Positions 1 to 9,332 of a DNA stretch of 64,000 nt are shown here, in pieces. The DNA is taken from contig NZ_JBHMFT010000006.1 in assembly GCF_051433195.1 (NCBI RefSeq), positions 124,001 through 188,000 of the forward strand, given 5' to 3'. Both the position numbers and the translations under genes were made by a program. The notes beneath the pieces are model-generated. The model saw only the letters and a program-made list of their open reading frames with translations. It ran no database searches and had not been told where the DNA came from. Positions within the stretch are counted from its first letter, which is position 1. Each line of letters opens with the position of its first letter. Origin of the DNA: Falsiroseomonas sp051433195. GTDB taxonomy: Bacteria > Pseudomonadota > Alphaproteobacteria > Acetobacterales > Acetobacteraceae.

Positions 1-648
1 GAAGCGGTCGAAGATCTTCTCGTCATGCGTGACGACCAGCACCGCCGCCCGCCTGTCGCGCGCCACCTGGCGCAGCAGGTCCATCACCACGCGGGCGCGT
101 TCCGAATCCAGTGCCGCGGTGGGCTCGTCCGCCAGGATGATCGGCGGCGTGTTGGCCAGGGCGCGCGCGATGGAGACGCGCTGCGCCTCGCCACCCGAGA
201 GGTTTGCCGGCATGGCGTCGGCGCGCCGGCCGACCTGCAATTCATCCAGCAGCGCCCGCGCCCGCGCCCGTGCCTCGGCCCGCTTCATGCCGGCCAGCGT
301 CATCGCCAGCGCGACATTGTCGACCGCGCTCAGGAACGGCAGCAGGTTGTGGAACTGGAAGATGAAGCCGATGCGTTCCCGCCGCAGCCGGCGCAAATCC
401 GCCACGCGGTAGCCGCCATCCCACACCGTCTCGCCGCCCAGCAGAAGTCGGCCGGCGCTGGGTTCCAGGATGCAGGCGATGATGTTGAGCAGCGTGGACT
501 TGCCGCTGCCGGACGGGCCGCGCAGCCCGACGACCTCTCCGCCCTGGACCGCCAGCGTGACGTCCGACAGCGCGCGCACGGCGGCCTCGCCCTGGCCGAA
601 GGTGCGGGCCACGCCTTCGAGCTGAACCAGCGGCGGCGTTCCCTGCAT
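1..648 (-). CDS. ABC exporter ATP-binding subunit, DevA/MacB-like (partial, cut by window edge)
   Basis: This is the nucleotide-binding subunit of an ABC exporter. The visible 216 residues contain Walker A (GPSGSGKST) near residue 43, the signature LSGGEAQRV, Walker B ending ILADEPT, and the H-loop VTHD close to the left edge, so only a short C-terminal piece lies outside the window. The ATG at 648 shares one base with the TGA of the permease gene upstream (TGATG), which supports this start and suggests translational coupling. Adaptor, permease and ATPase follow in that order, as in DevBCA glycolipid exporters and MacAB-type systems. Substrate is unknown. The partner outer-membrane protein is not seen. 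Confidence 0.93.
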   Translation of the reverse strand, partial: MQGTPPLVQLEGVARTFGQGEAAVRALSDVTLAVQGGEVVGLRGPSGSGKSTLLNIIACILEPSAGRLLLGGETVWDGGYRVADLRRLRRERIGFIFQFHNLLPFLSAVDNVALAMTLAGMKRAEARARARALLDELQVGRRADAMPANLSGGEAQRVSIARALANTPPIILADEPTAALDSERARVVMDLLRQVARDRRAAVLVVTHDEKIFDRF

Positions 649-1778
649 CAGCCGAGCGCCTGCTGCGGGTCGATCCGCAGGGCGGTGCGGATGGAGACCA
701 GGCTGGCGGCCAGGCAGATGGTCGCGATGACGCCGGCCATCACCGCGATCTCGGCCGGTCCCAGTTCGACCGCGCGAGGGAAGTTGTCCCGCACGGCGAA
801 GACCAGGGCCACGGCCGCGGTGAAGCCCAGGGCTCCCAGCAGCATCGCCTGTTGCAGCACCAGGCCTGCGATGGTCCGGTCCGGGGCGCCGATCAGCTTC
901 AGCGTGGCGATCTCCCGCCGCTTGTCCATGGTCATGGTGTAGATGATCAGCGCGATGATCACGCCGGACACGAACAGCAGCACCACGGTGAACATGCCGA
1001 GCTGCAGCCGCGCGCGCTGCACCACGGATTTCGTCAGCAGGTCCTCCTGCTCCGTCGCTGTCAGTGCGGCCAGGTGCTTCCAGCGGCGCAGATTCGCCGC
1101 CACGGCATCCGCATCGGCGCCGGGGTGCAGCCGGGCGATCACCGCGTTGACGATGTCGGTCGCGGCCGGCGCCGCCCCCGCCGCGGCTGCCCGCCGCGCC
1201 GCCGGAGGTGAGAGGCGGAACTGCATATCCTGGCTATCCCGCAGCGTGACGAAGGCCAGTGGATCGCCGCCGGAGGCGACCAGCCCGCGCGTCAGGCCGA
1301 CGATGCGATAGCGGTCCCGGCCCAGCGTCAGCGTGGCACCCAGCGGCAGGCCGGCGCGCTGGTCCATCACGAGTTCGAACCGTGCGCCGCCCAGGCCACG
1401 GCCGACGACCAGCGTGGCCGGCCCCCCGGGCCGCCCAGGCTCGTAGCCCGCCACCTGCAGGCGCAGCCGGCCCCGAGGCCCCTCCGCCTCCACCGTGCGC
1501 AACGCCAGGCTGCCGGCGGCGGCGACGCCGGGGATGCGGGCCACCATCTCCCGCACATCGCCCGGGATGCGGGAGGCCTCGGCGAAGGGGCCGCGCGTGC
1601 CGGCCTCCACCACCCAGAGATCCGCGCCCAGGCTGCGCGTCAGCGCCAGCGCTTCCCGCACCAGCCCCTGGTAGATGCCGACCATGGACAGCGCCACCGC
1701 CATCAGCAGGCCGACCCCGGCGCAGGTCAGCAGGAAGCGCCCGAGGCCGTGACGGATATCGGCGAGCGCCAGGTTCAT
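648..1778 (-). CDS. ABC exporter permease, FtsX/DevC-like
   Basis: A 376-residue inner-membrane permease. It has one N-terminal membrane segment (about residues 13-35), a large periplasmic domain, and three more membrane segments in the last third, the FtsX/MacB arrangement. The sequence MDKRREIATLKLIGAP just after the second membrane segment is typical of this family. I chose ATG 1778, not the longer reading frame that opens at 1946, because the extra 56 residues are Arg/Pro-rich with no membrane character, and because 1778 gives the 4-base ATGA overlap with the adaptor gene. It should pair with the ATPase at 1-648 and the adaptor at 1775-2923. A DevC-like role is inferred from gene order. 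Confidence 0.92.
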   Translation of the reverse strand: MNLALADIRHGLGRFLLTCAGVGLLMAVALSMVGIYQGLVREALALTRSLGADLWVVEAGTRGPFAEASRIPGDVREMVARIPGVAAAGSLALRTVEAEGPRGRLRLQVAGYEPGRPGGPATLVVGRGLGGARFELVMDQRAGLPLGATLTLGRDRYRIVGLTRGLVASGGDPLAFVTLRDSQDMQFRLSPPAARRAAAAGAAPAATDIVNAVIARLHPGADADAVAANLRRWKHLAALTATEQEDLLTKSVVQRARLQLGMFTVVLLFVSGVIIALIIYTMTMDKRREIATLKLIGAPDRTIAGLVLQQAMLLGALGFTAAVALVFAVRDNFPRAVELGPAEIAVMAGVIATICLAASLVSIRTALRIDPQQALG

Positions 1779-2923
1779 GGCGCGGGCACGGCGCGGGCAG
1801 CGCGGCCGATGCGGAAGGACGCTGTGGGGCGGGTTGCGACCTCGGCGCCCTCGGGAAGCCCCTCGACGAGGGCAAGCCGCGCATCGACCAGGCGCGCGGC
1901 AAAGTGCAGGTGGCGTTGCGCCAGCCGGCCGTCCTCCACCGTCCACACCGTGCCGGCGGATCCGTCGAAGCCGTGCACCGCGCTTTCCGGCACCAGCCTG
2001 GCGCGCGGCAGGCGCCCGGTCTCGATCAGGGCCTCGACCTGTTCGCCGAGGATGGGGCGCGCGGGGCAGGACCGGCAGCGCAGATAGACCCGGCGCTCCT
2101 CGGTCACCCGGTCGGCCTCCAGGCCGATCCGCACCACTTCCGCCGCCACCGGCTGGCCGGGGCGGCTGCGCAACGTGACCTGCGCCGGCTGGCCCACCGC
2201 GAGGTCCCCTGCCCGCCCCTCATCCACATGGGTGAGCGCCCAGAGGCTGTCGGGCGGGATCAGCGTGAAGACGACCTCGCCGGGGTTGAGCGCGGTGCCC
2301 GGCTCGCGCTGGCGGCTGACCACCAGGGCGTCGTAGGGGGCGAGCAGGGTGTGCCGGGCCAGCGTGTTGCGTTCCGCCAGCAGGTTCGCGCGGGCATCGG
2401 CGATGGCGGCACGGGCCACGGCGGCGTCGGCGCGATTCACTGCCAGGTCGGCCGTCGCCAGCACGGCGTCGGTCTCCGCCAGTTCCGCCGCTTCCGCGCT
2501 GCCGGCCCCGCGCTGCGCCAGGTCGCGGCGACGTCGTGCGGTGGATTGCCGCTGCGCCTGCACGGCTTCCGCACGTTCGCGCTGCGCCTCGGCGCGTTCG
2601 GCCACGGCCTGCGCCGATTGCAGCCCGGCTTCGGCGCGCGCGACACGGGCTTCCTGGCCGGCCGGGTTCAGGCGTGCGAGCACCGTGCCGGCGGGCACTT
2701 CATCCCCGTGGTCCGCGGCAAGTTCGATGAGCGTGCCGGGCACCTCGAACCCGATGCGCGACAGCGTCTGCGCCTCGACCGTGCCAAGGCCGAAGATGGT
2801 GACCGGGATGTTGGTCTCGCCAGGCGCGATTTCCACCTCGAGGGGTCGCAGGCGCGGCAGCAAGGTGACGGCCACGGCCAGCAGCACCGGCACGGCGAGC
2901 AGCAGGGCGGTGCGGCGACGCAT
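1775..2923 (-). CDS. Periplasmic adaptor (HlyD/DevB-like membrane fusion protein)
   Basis: A 382-residue membrane fusion protein that should link the inner-membrane ABC transporter to an outer-membrane channel. It begins with a single hydrophobic anchor (about residues 5-22). An N-terminal biotinyl-lipoyl half (ending ARLNPAGQ, about residue 92) is followed by an Ala/Arg/Glu-rich coiled-coil hairpin (about 93-190), the second lipoyl half (HTLLAPYDALV) and beta-barrel regions. A CRSC motif near residue 285 is not usual for the family and could bind metal or form a disulfide; that is speculation. It is the first gene of the three-gene operon, with a 4-base overlap to the permease. Confidence 0.9.
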   Translation of the reverse strand: MRRRTALLLAVPVLLAVAVTLLPRLRPLEVEIAPGETNIPVTIFGLGTVEAQTLSRIGFEVPGTLIELAADHGDEVPAGTVLARLNPAGQEARVARAEAGLQSAQAVAERAEAQRERAEAVQAQRQSTARRRRDLAQRGAGSAEAAELAETDAVLATADLAVNRADAAVARAAIADARANLLAERNTLARHTLLAPYDALVVSRQREPGTALNPGEVVFTLIPPDSLWALTHVDEGRAGDLAVGQPAQVTLRSRPGQPVAAEVVRIGLEADRVTEERRVYLRCRSCPARPILGEQVEALIETGRLPRARLVPESAVHGFDGSAGTVWTVEDGRLAQRHLHFAARLVDARLALVEGLPEGAEVATRPTASFRIGRAARAVPAP

Positions 2924-3550
2924 CGAGGTTCATGCTTCCGGAGGGAGGGGGCGGGCTCGGTCTGGCGGCCAGAGCCTGCATGATGGCGGCGCCGCGGGCG
3001 TTGATGTACCGCAACCGTGAACCCCGCCCCCACGCTTGCGGAACGGCCGGGCCGCAACCCCGCCGCAACGCGGTGGTCCTGCTGCCGACGATGCGGTTGC
3101 GCGGGCGCCCTTGGGGCCGATAATCCTGTTGGCGCCGGTACGGCCGCCGGAGTTGTTCCCCCTTTCGAAGGCGCCGGTGCGGAACCGCCCGGCTCATGCC
3201 GGGCCGGGTCGAACCACCACCGTCCCGAAGGATCCCTGCAGGAGGTGCGAAGCATGCTTGTACGAGGTCACTGCTGCTCCAGCACGGCGGTGGTTGGGTT
3301 GTACCTGCGGCCGGGCTGCAACCTTGGCCGGGCGGCACCGCCGGCCGGACGACATGATGAAGCGGCGGCGGCCGAATCCGTCGACGCCTTGAACCATGCG
3401 TCAAGCCAAGCTGGCCTCTCGTAAAATCTCAATATCCTGTGTTCGTAAAGATGTGATCCTGGTCAAGCATTAACGTCTTGACCACTCGCACCGAAGCTGC
3501 TCAACGAACCGAATCCACAACATCCGTTGGACGTCGCACAGTATATCACG
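2924..3550. other. Intergenic region between the ABC exporter and the polysaccharide locus
   Basis: About 630 bases separate two divergent transcription units. Short open frames exist here, but they overlap one another, are rich in Arg, Pro and Gly, and lack credible domains, so I call none. A perfect GC-rich stem-loop lies at 3187-3204 (GCCCGGC, loop TCAT, GCCGGGC) with no T-run after it, so it is not a clear intrinsic terminator. The last 150 bases are noticeably richer in A and T and hold the inverted repeat at 3460-3484. Promoters for both directions are probably here, but I see no convincing -35/-10 pair. Confidence 0.5.
3460..3484. promoter_or_regulatory. Inverted repeat upstream of the glycosyltransferase operon
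   Basis: TGGTCAAG, a 9-base centre, then CTTGACCA: a perfect 8-base inverted repeat, about 65 bases before the first glycosyltransferase start. Size and placement fit a dimeric regulator site or an RNA hairpin in the leader. No binding protein can be named. Confidence 0.45.
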
Positions 3551-6349
3551 ATGATGAGCACCCTTTCACATTTTCGTTTCGGTCTTGACGCGGCGCTGCC
3601 TGACGAGCTTCTGGTCGGAAATGGTTTCCTCCTGCATGTGCGTGGCTGGTGCTATTCGGCGAATTCGCAGATCAAATTCCTCTCTATCGTCGCTGGCGGA
3701 GTGGTTACTTCCGTTCCCAATCATTCATGGGCACGGGCAGACATCTTTGCCGAGCACTGCCCGAGCAGCGACGTCAGCGGCAATAGCCTGCTCAGCGGCT
3801 TCGAAGCATTTGTCCCGTTCGAAGCCGCCATGGTTGCTGGTCCCGCTTCAGCGCCCCGGGAGGTCGAGGTGACCTTGCGCGCGACACTCAGGAACGGTGC
3901 TGTCGAGGAGCGGCGGCTCGGCCAGATCACGCTCCAACCGGGGCATGGCGCAACACCGACAATCGTCACCTGGCCCGAGCCGGACGAGCCGCGCGTGGCC
4001 GTATGCATGGCCACCTTCAACCCGCCCCGCGACCTGTTCGTGAAGCAGATCGCGTCCCTTCAGGCGCAAACCCACCGGAACTGGGTCTGCATCATTGTCG
4101 ACGACCACACCGATTACGAGCGATACGAACACATCCGCTATCTCGTGAAGAGCGACCCACGCTTCTTCCTGTTCCAGAACAAGGTCCGGCGGAATTTCTA
4201 CCTCAACTTCGAGGAGGGGCTGCGACGCACGCCCGCGGATGCCGACTTCGTCGCCCTCTGCGACCAGGACGATGTCTGGCATCCTGACAAGCTGGCGACA
4301 CTCGTCGCGGCGTTCGGCGAAGACACGCAACTGGCCTACAGCGATGCCCAGGTCGTGGACGAAGCCGGAGCAGTCAGGTCAACGACTTTCTGGACCACCC
4401 GCCGCAACAACTACACCGATCTTCCGACGTTGATGGTCGCCAACACCATCACCGGCGCGGCAAGCGCCTTCCGGGCCTCCATGCTGCCCGACATCCTGCC
4501 GTTCCCGGTTGCAATCGGCCCAACCTTCCATGATCACTGGATCGGCCTGACCGCGCTCGTGAAGGGACGCATCACCTATGTCGATCGGTCCCTGTATGAC
4601 TACGTGCAGCACTCGGAAGGCGTGATCGGCCATAACTACCACGAGTGGCCCGGCTTCGCGGCCGCCGCAAAGGATGTGCTTCGCGCCTTGCCGCGTCCGC
4701 GGGAGATGGCGCGGCGTGCTGCAATGCAGCTGCGGCAATCGGTCAACGACCACCAGTTCGTGCAGCAGCGCGTCATGTTGGCTCGCACGCTGCTGCTTCG
4801 GCACCCCCAGGCCGAGCAGAAGCGACGCGACCAGCTGCAGCGGTTTGCACGGCTGGAGACCTCCTTCGCCGCCGCCGCCGCGGAGAAGATCGCCGCCACG
4901 CGGTCCGGCCGCGCGACGTTGAACCTGGAGGGGATGTATCTGTGGGCGATGACGGGCACGCGCCTCCGGAACTTCGCATTCCGCATGAAGCGGCGCGACC
5001 TCGTGCGGTTGCGCATCGAGCAGCCGGGATCGCGGCTGCTGCACGCCGTGATCGCGGGAGATCCCCGCAGCGCGACCGAGGGACCGCTCGGCGGACCACC
5101 GGCACCTGCACCGGAGCAGAACCAGGCGAAGCGGATCGGGACTTCGGTGCTGGAATTCGGCAGCACCAAGTGGATCAACCACAACATCTCCCCACTGACG
5201 CTCGATGTCTCGGACGCACACCCGAAGCGGGTGAACCTGCTGCTGGCCACGATCGATTTCCGCTACGTCTTCGGCGGCTACATCGGCATGTTCAACCTGG
5301 CCCTCCGCCTCAGCCGCGACGGATACCGCGCCCGCATCATCCTGCATGAGCAGACGGACTGGAAGCTGGACGACTGGCGCCGGCAGATCCAGAAGTATCC
5401 CGGCCTGACGACCTTGTTCGACGAGGTTGAGGTCATCTCCCGTTTCGACCGAGGCCTTCCGGTCGAGGTGAACCCGGAGGACCGGTTCGTCGCCACGAAT
5501 TGCTGGGCCGCCCACATCGCCCACAACACCTTGCAGCAGCTTGGCGGCAGCCGGTTCCTGTTCATGGTGCAGGAATACGAGCCGTATTTCCTGCCGATGA
5601 ACTCGATCAGCGCGCTTTTCCAGCAGGCCTACACCTTTCCGCAGGTTGCGCTGTTCTCGACCGAGTTGTTGCGTGACTTCTTCCGCGAGGAGAAGATCGG
5701 CGTATTCTCGCGGCCGAACGCTGAAGCGAACGCCATGATCTTCAACAATGCGATTCAGCAGTTCCACCCACGCAGGGAACAACTCCAGCGCAGTCGTCGT
5801 CGGTTGCTTTTCTACGCGCGGCCGGAAGACCATGCGGCGCGGAATTTGTTCGAGCTCGGGATGATTGCGCTGGCACGGCTGGTCCAGGACCCCCGTATCG
5901 ATCTCGCGAAATGGTCCTTCCACGGCATCGGCTCGATCGACAGGACCAACATGCTGGAGCTTGCACCAGGCGTTCCGCTCGAACTCGTGCCCAAGACCAG
6001 CCTGCAGGACTACATCGACATGATGCCGAACTTCGACGCGGGGCTCTCGCTCATGCTCACGCCGCATCCGAGCCTGGTTCCGCTGGAGATGGCCGCAGCC
6101 GGCATGCTGGCGGTCACGAACACCTTTGCCAACAAGACTGCTGCGCGGCTGGAAGCGATCTCGGCCAACCTGATCGGCGTGGCGCCGACCGTGGAGGCGA
6201 TCCTGGAAGGATTGGTCGAGGCCATGCGCAGGGTGGAGGATGTGGAGGGACGACTGGCCGGTGCACGCGTTGCCTGGCCGTCTGACTGGGACAGCGCCTT
6301 CCCGGCCGAAACCATGTCGCGGATCCACGAGTTCCTGGATTCGAAGTGA
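3551..6349 (+). CDS. Two-domain glycosyltransferase: GT2 plus WsaF-type rhamnosyltransferase
   Basis: A protein of about 932 residues, probably cytosolic or membrane-associated, that should add two sugars to a growing surface glycan. Residues 1-140 form an unassigned N-terminal beta-rich region. Residues about 148-350 are a GT2 domain with VDDHTD (183-188) and the metal-binding CDQDD (237-241). From about residue 562 comes a second, GT-B-like domain opening VNLLLATIDFRYVFGGYIG, which resembles the WsaF rhamnosyltransferase family; it ends with a donor-site-like region LVPLEMAAAG. The frame also allows TTG 3527 and ATG 3554; I prefer ATG 3551, but no good ribosome-binding site decides it. It starts the plus-strand glycan block. 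Acceptor and donor sugars are unknown; rhamnose is inferred from the family only. Confidence 0.88.
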   Translation: MMSTLSHFRFGLDAALPDELLVGNGFLLHVRGWCYSANSQIKFLSIVAGGVVTSVPNHSWARADIFAEHCPSSDVSGNSLLSGFEAFVPFEAAMVAGPASAPREVEVTLRATLRNGAVEERRLGQITLQPGHGATPTIVTWPEPDEPRVAVCMATFNPPRDLFVKQIASLQAQTHRNWVCIIVDDHTDYERYEHIRYLVKSDPRFFLFQNKVRRNFYLNFEEGLRRTPADADFVALCDQDDVWHPDKLATLVAAFGEDTQLAYSDAQVVDEAGAVRSTTFWTTRRNNYTDLPTLMVANTITGAASAFRASMLPDILPFPVAIGPTFHDHWIGLTALVKGRITYVDRSLYDYVQHSEGVIGHNYHEWPGFAAAAKDVLRALPRPREMARRAAMQLRQSVNDHQFVQQRVMLARTLLLRHPQAEQKRRDQLQRFARLETSFAAAAAEKIAATRSGRATLNLEGMYLWAMTGTRLRNFAFRMKRRDLVRLRIEQPGSRLLHAVIAGDPRSATEGPLGGPPAPAPEQNQAKRIGTSVLEFGSTKWINHNISPLTLDVSDAHPKRVNLLLATIDFRYVFGGYIGMFNLALRLSRDGYRARIILHEQTDWKLDDWRRQIQKYPGLTTLFDEVEVISRFDRGLPVEVNPEDRFVATNCWAAHIAHNTLQQLGGSRFLFMVQEYEPYFLPMNSISALFQQAYTFPQVALFSTELLRDFFREEKIGVFSRPNAEANAMIFNNAIQQFHPRREQLQRSRRRLLFYARPEDHAARNLFELGMIALARLVQDPRIDLAKWSFHGIGSIDRTNMLELAPGVPLELVPKTSLQDYIDMMPNFDAGLSLMLTPHPSLVPLEMAAAGMLAVTNTFANKTAARLEAISANLIGVAPTVEAILEGLVEAMRRVEDVEGRLAGARVAWPSDWDSAFPAETMSRIHEFLDSK

Positions 6350-6467
6350 CCGAACGCCGCGCAACGCGAAAGGCCGGCACGTTGGACGGCGCGGTGCCGG
6401 GCGGCTCGCGCACACCGGACAGCGTGCTCCGCGCCACCGGCTCCCAGTCGAGATCAGCGAGGCAACG

Positions 6468-9332
6468 ATGACCCGCACCGGCAAGCCCTACGATGAAGCC
6501 TTCTTCGACGCCCAGTCGCAACGCAGCCTTGAATCGGCGCGCGTTGTTCTCGGCTACCTCTTCCCGATGCTTCATCCACGACGCATCGCGGATATCGGCT
6601 GTGGCGTGGGAAGCTGGCTTCGCGCTGCGATCGAGCTGGGCACGGAGGACGTGGTCGGCATCGATGGGGACTACGTCGATCGAGCCGCCCTTCTCATTGA
6701 CCCCGACCGGTTTCTTCAGGCCGACCTTGCGGTAACCCCCTTGCAGCAGGCCCTCGGGCGCCACGCCGCGACCCGCTTCGACCTCGTGATCTGCATGGAG
6801 GTTGCGGAACACCTTCCGCACGCGCGCGCAGCCTCACTGGTCGCGGAACTGGCGTCGCTCGCCGACATTGTCCTGTTTTCCGCCGCCGTTCCCTTCCAGC
6901 ACGGCACCCACCATGTGAACGAACAGTGGCCGGAATACTGGTCCATCCTGTTCCGCGACCAGGGCTTTGCGACCTTCGACCCGTTCCGCTCAACGCTATG
7001 GGCAGATCCACGGGTCGAGTGGTGGTACGCGCAGAACTGCCTGGTGTTCGCGCGAGAGGGCAGCCAGGCCGCGGAACGGATCCCGGCCGGCTCCCGCGCA
7101 GATGGCAAGGGCCTTGCCCTGGTGCACCCGGAGAATCTGCTCTCCAACCTGCTCGGCCTGCCCCGGCGCTACCGGCGAGAGGCTTCGGCGGAGGAGTTCG
7201 CCGACCTTCGCAACCTTGCCGCGGCCAATCTGCGACAGGAAGCGAAACTGCCCACCCTCGCCGCTGTCGAACGAGCGATGGTGGCGGGTCCGGACGCCCG
7301 GGACGTCTTTCCCTGGACACGCACTGCGACCTACCAGCCGGAGGAGGAGATCGCCAAGCTCCAGCAGCATCTCCTCGCTGCGGAACAGGCCTGTCGAGAC
7401 CTTCGCGACGCACACGATGCCGAACGTGCGGCCCGAAGTGCGGAACGCGCAGCGCGCGAGGCTGAACGCATGGCCCACGGGACTGAACGCGCCGCCTACG
7501 AGACTCAACGCGCCGCCTACGAGACTGAACGCGCCGCCTACGAAGATGAACGTGTGGCGCGCCTGAAGAACGAGGCGGCGCTCCGGGAACGGGTCCAGGC
7601 TCATTCGGCCGCGCGGCATCACGCCGAGGTCAGGATGAGGGAAGCCTGCGACGTCGCGGCCAAGGAGACGGAGCAACTGCTTGCGACACGACGCGACATC
7701 GCCGCGCTGCAGGAGGCCCTGCGCAGGGCTGACGCTGAGAACGCCGCGCGCGCGCACGTGCAGGTAGTCCAGACGGTGGCCGCGGCGCCGCAGGTTGCGG
7801 ATGGCCCGCTACCGCGGCTGCGGGGACGCATCAAGGCGGTAGGCCGGCTTCTGCCAGTCCCGGTGCGGCAACGCATTCGCAGGCTTCAGGGCATCCGGCC
7901 GGGCGCTTCCGCGCCGGTCATGCCCCCGCCGGAGCCGGCACCTCCGTCACCCGAGCCGATCATCGATGCCGAACCGGTTCACGAGAAGGCGCCGATCCGG
8001 CAATTCGGCGCCACGCTTGGCGACGTCCACGCGATAACGCTGGAGGCCGCTGTCGACCGCCTGCGCCACTTTCCACTTTTCGACGGCGAGGATTACCTGC
8101 GCCGCTATCCTGACGTTGCCCAGGCCGGGATCGAACCACATGCACACTTCCTGCAATCAGGCGCCCTCGAGGGCCGCGGCGGGATCGGTCAGGAGGACCT
8201 TGCCCGGGTGTTGAGCGGCTTCCGGCTTTTCGAGCACGCGAAGCGTTCCCTCGATGAACCCGCGGAGGAGGCCGGAGAGTTGCAGCGCCTGGTCGCTGCC
8301 ACCGGCCGGATTGGCATCTACGCGAGTTCGCAGGGCAATGTCTTCATGGAGGAGATTGCCGGGGACCTCGCCGCGGATCTCCGCTGCGTCGGACTCGACG
8401 TCGATCTGCTCGACGAGTGGTCGGACATGAATGCCCGGCCGCCGATCTCTCTTTTCGTGGCGCCGCACGAATTCTTCATCCTCGGGCGGGGGCGCGACTG
8501 GGTGCGGGACGATGTCATCTCGCACAGCTTCATGCTCGGCACCGAACAGGTGCAGACCAACTGGTTCAACCTCGCGCTGCCGTTCGTGCTCATGTCGCGC
8601 GGCGTGCTCGACATCTGCGCCCAGACCGCCGATCTTTTTCTCCGCACCGGCGCCGGTGCGCTGCACGTGCTGCCGGGCGCAAAGCCGCGCATGTGGAGCC
8701 TCAGCGAGCGGGAAAAGGCGCATCCGCTTTTCCGGGCGCTGCCGAGCGCGGCCCGGGACGTTCCACTACCCGACAGGCCCTTCGCGGACCGGCCGATCGA
8801 CATCGCCTTCTTTGGCACGTCAAGCCCGCGGCGGGACGCCTTCATGGCGCGCAATGCCGGCTTCCTCGCCGATTACGAGACATTCGCCTACCGCCGCCAC
8901 GCGACCAGCGGGCCAATCCTGGGCGACGGCGAGGACGGCATGCTGACGCAGATCGCCGGTCACGTGTCCGGCCATGCCAAGATAACCCTGAACATCCACC
9001 GCGACGAGCTTGGATATTTCGAGTGGCACCGCATGGTCCGGCTCGGCATGTGTGCCGGAAGTGTCGTTGTGTCGGATCCCTGTCTGCCCAACCCGAACTT
9101 CGTGCCAGGCGAACACTATTTCGAGGAGATCCCGCGGCATATCCCGGACCTCATCGAATGGCTGCTGCGGACACCCGATGGACGGCGTGAGGCCGCGCGG
9201 GTCCAGCGCAACTGCAGGAACCTGCTGACCAGCGACCTCGCGCCGCATCACACGGCGCTGAAGCTGTTGCGGTTCTTCGCGTCCCACAGGGTCGAAATTG
9301 ATGCGCTCGCCAGGGAGGCCCGGGCACCATGA
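6468..9332 (+). CDS. SAM methyltransferase fused through a coiled coil to a glycan-assembly domain
   Basis: A 954-residue fusion. Residues 30-200 are a class I SAM-dependent methyltransferase with motif I DIGCGVGSW (42-50), GIDGD (64-68) and the motif near 104-116 (FDLVICMEVAEHL). Residues about 292-425 are a long Glu/Arg/Ala coiled coil containing three ERAAYET-like heptads (340-361). Residues about 535-572 match the YPDVA...AGIEPHAHFL...GALEGR motif found in many exopolysaccharide glycosyltransferases. The last 340 residues look like a CgeB-type glycosyltransferase or glycan-modifying domain. ATG 6468 is preceded by GAGG; the longer frame from 6240 overlaps the previous gene and is not credible. 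It may cap or methylate the glycan, with the coiled coil setting chain length as in WbdD-like enzymes; that is inference. Confidence 0.85.
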   Translation: MTRTGKPYDEAFFDAQSQRSLESARVVLGYLFPMLHPRRIADIGCGVGSWLRAAIELGTEDVVGIDGDYVDRAALLIDPDRFLQADLAVTPLQQALGRHAATRFDLVICMEVAEHLPHARAASLVAELASLADIVLFSAAVPFQHGTHHVNEQWPEYWSILFRDQGFATFDPFRSTLWADPRVEWWYAQNCLVFAREGSQAAERIPAGSRADGKGLALVHPENLLSNLLGLPRRYRREASAEEFADLRNLAAANLRQEAKLPTLAAVERAMVAGPDARDVFPWTRTATYQPEEEIAKLQQHLLAAEQACRDLRDAHDAERAARSAERAAREAERMAHGTERAAYETQRAAYETERAAYEDERVARLKNEAALRERVQAHSAARHHAEVRMREACDVAAKETEQLLATRRDIAALQEALRRADAENAARAHVQVVQTVAAAPQVADGPLPRLRGRIKAVGRLLPVPVRQRIRRLQGIRPGASAPVMPPPEPAPPSPEPIIDAEPVHEKAPIRQFGATLGDVHAITLEAAVDRLRHFPLFDGEDYLRRYPDVAQAGIEPHAHFLQSGALEGRGGIGQEDLARVLSGFRLFEHAKRSLDEPAEEAGELQRLVAATGRIGIYASSQGNVFMEEIAGDLAADLRCVGLDVDLLDEWSDMNARPPISLFVAPHEFFILGRGRDWVRDDVISHSFMLGTEQVQTNWFNLALPFVLMSRGVLDICAQTADLFLRTGAGALHVLPGAKPRMWSLSEREKAHPLFRALPSAARDVPLPDRPFADRPIDIAFFGTSSPRRDAFMARNAGFLADYETFAYRRHATSGPILGDGEDGMLTQIAGHVSGHAKITLNIHRDELGYFEWHRMVRLGMCAGSVVVSDPCLPNPNFVPGEHYFEEIPRHIPDLIEWLLRTPDGRREAARVQRNCRNLLTSDLAPHHTALKLLRFFASHRVEIDALAREARAP
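7485..7547 (+). repeat. Three 21-base tandem repeats encoding coiled-coil heptads
   Basis: Three nearly identical 21-base units inside the methyltransferase fusion, each encoding a heptad close to ERAAYET. Near identity at the DNA level suggests recent expansion and a possible length polymorphism of the coiled coil. Confidence 0.8.

Noticed and set aside
3187..3204. GC-rich stem-loop as a possible intrinsic terminator.
   Set aside because: There is no T-run on either side, and neither flanking gene ends nearby; both are transcribed away from this region.
3017..3424. Several overlapping small frames in the gap before the glycan locus.
   Set aside because: They overlap in different frames and strands, are rich in Arg, Pro and Gly, and show no domain or good ribosome-binding site.
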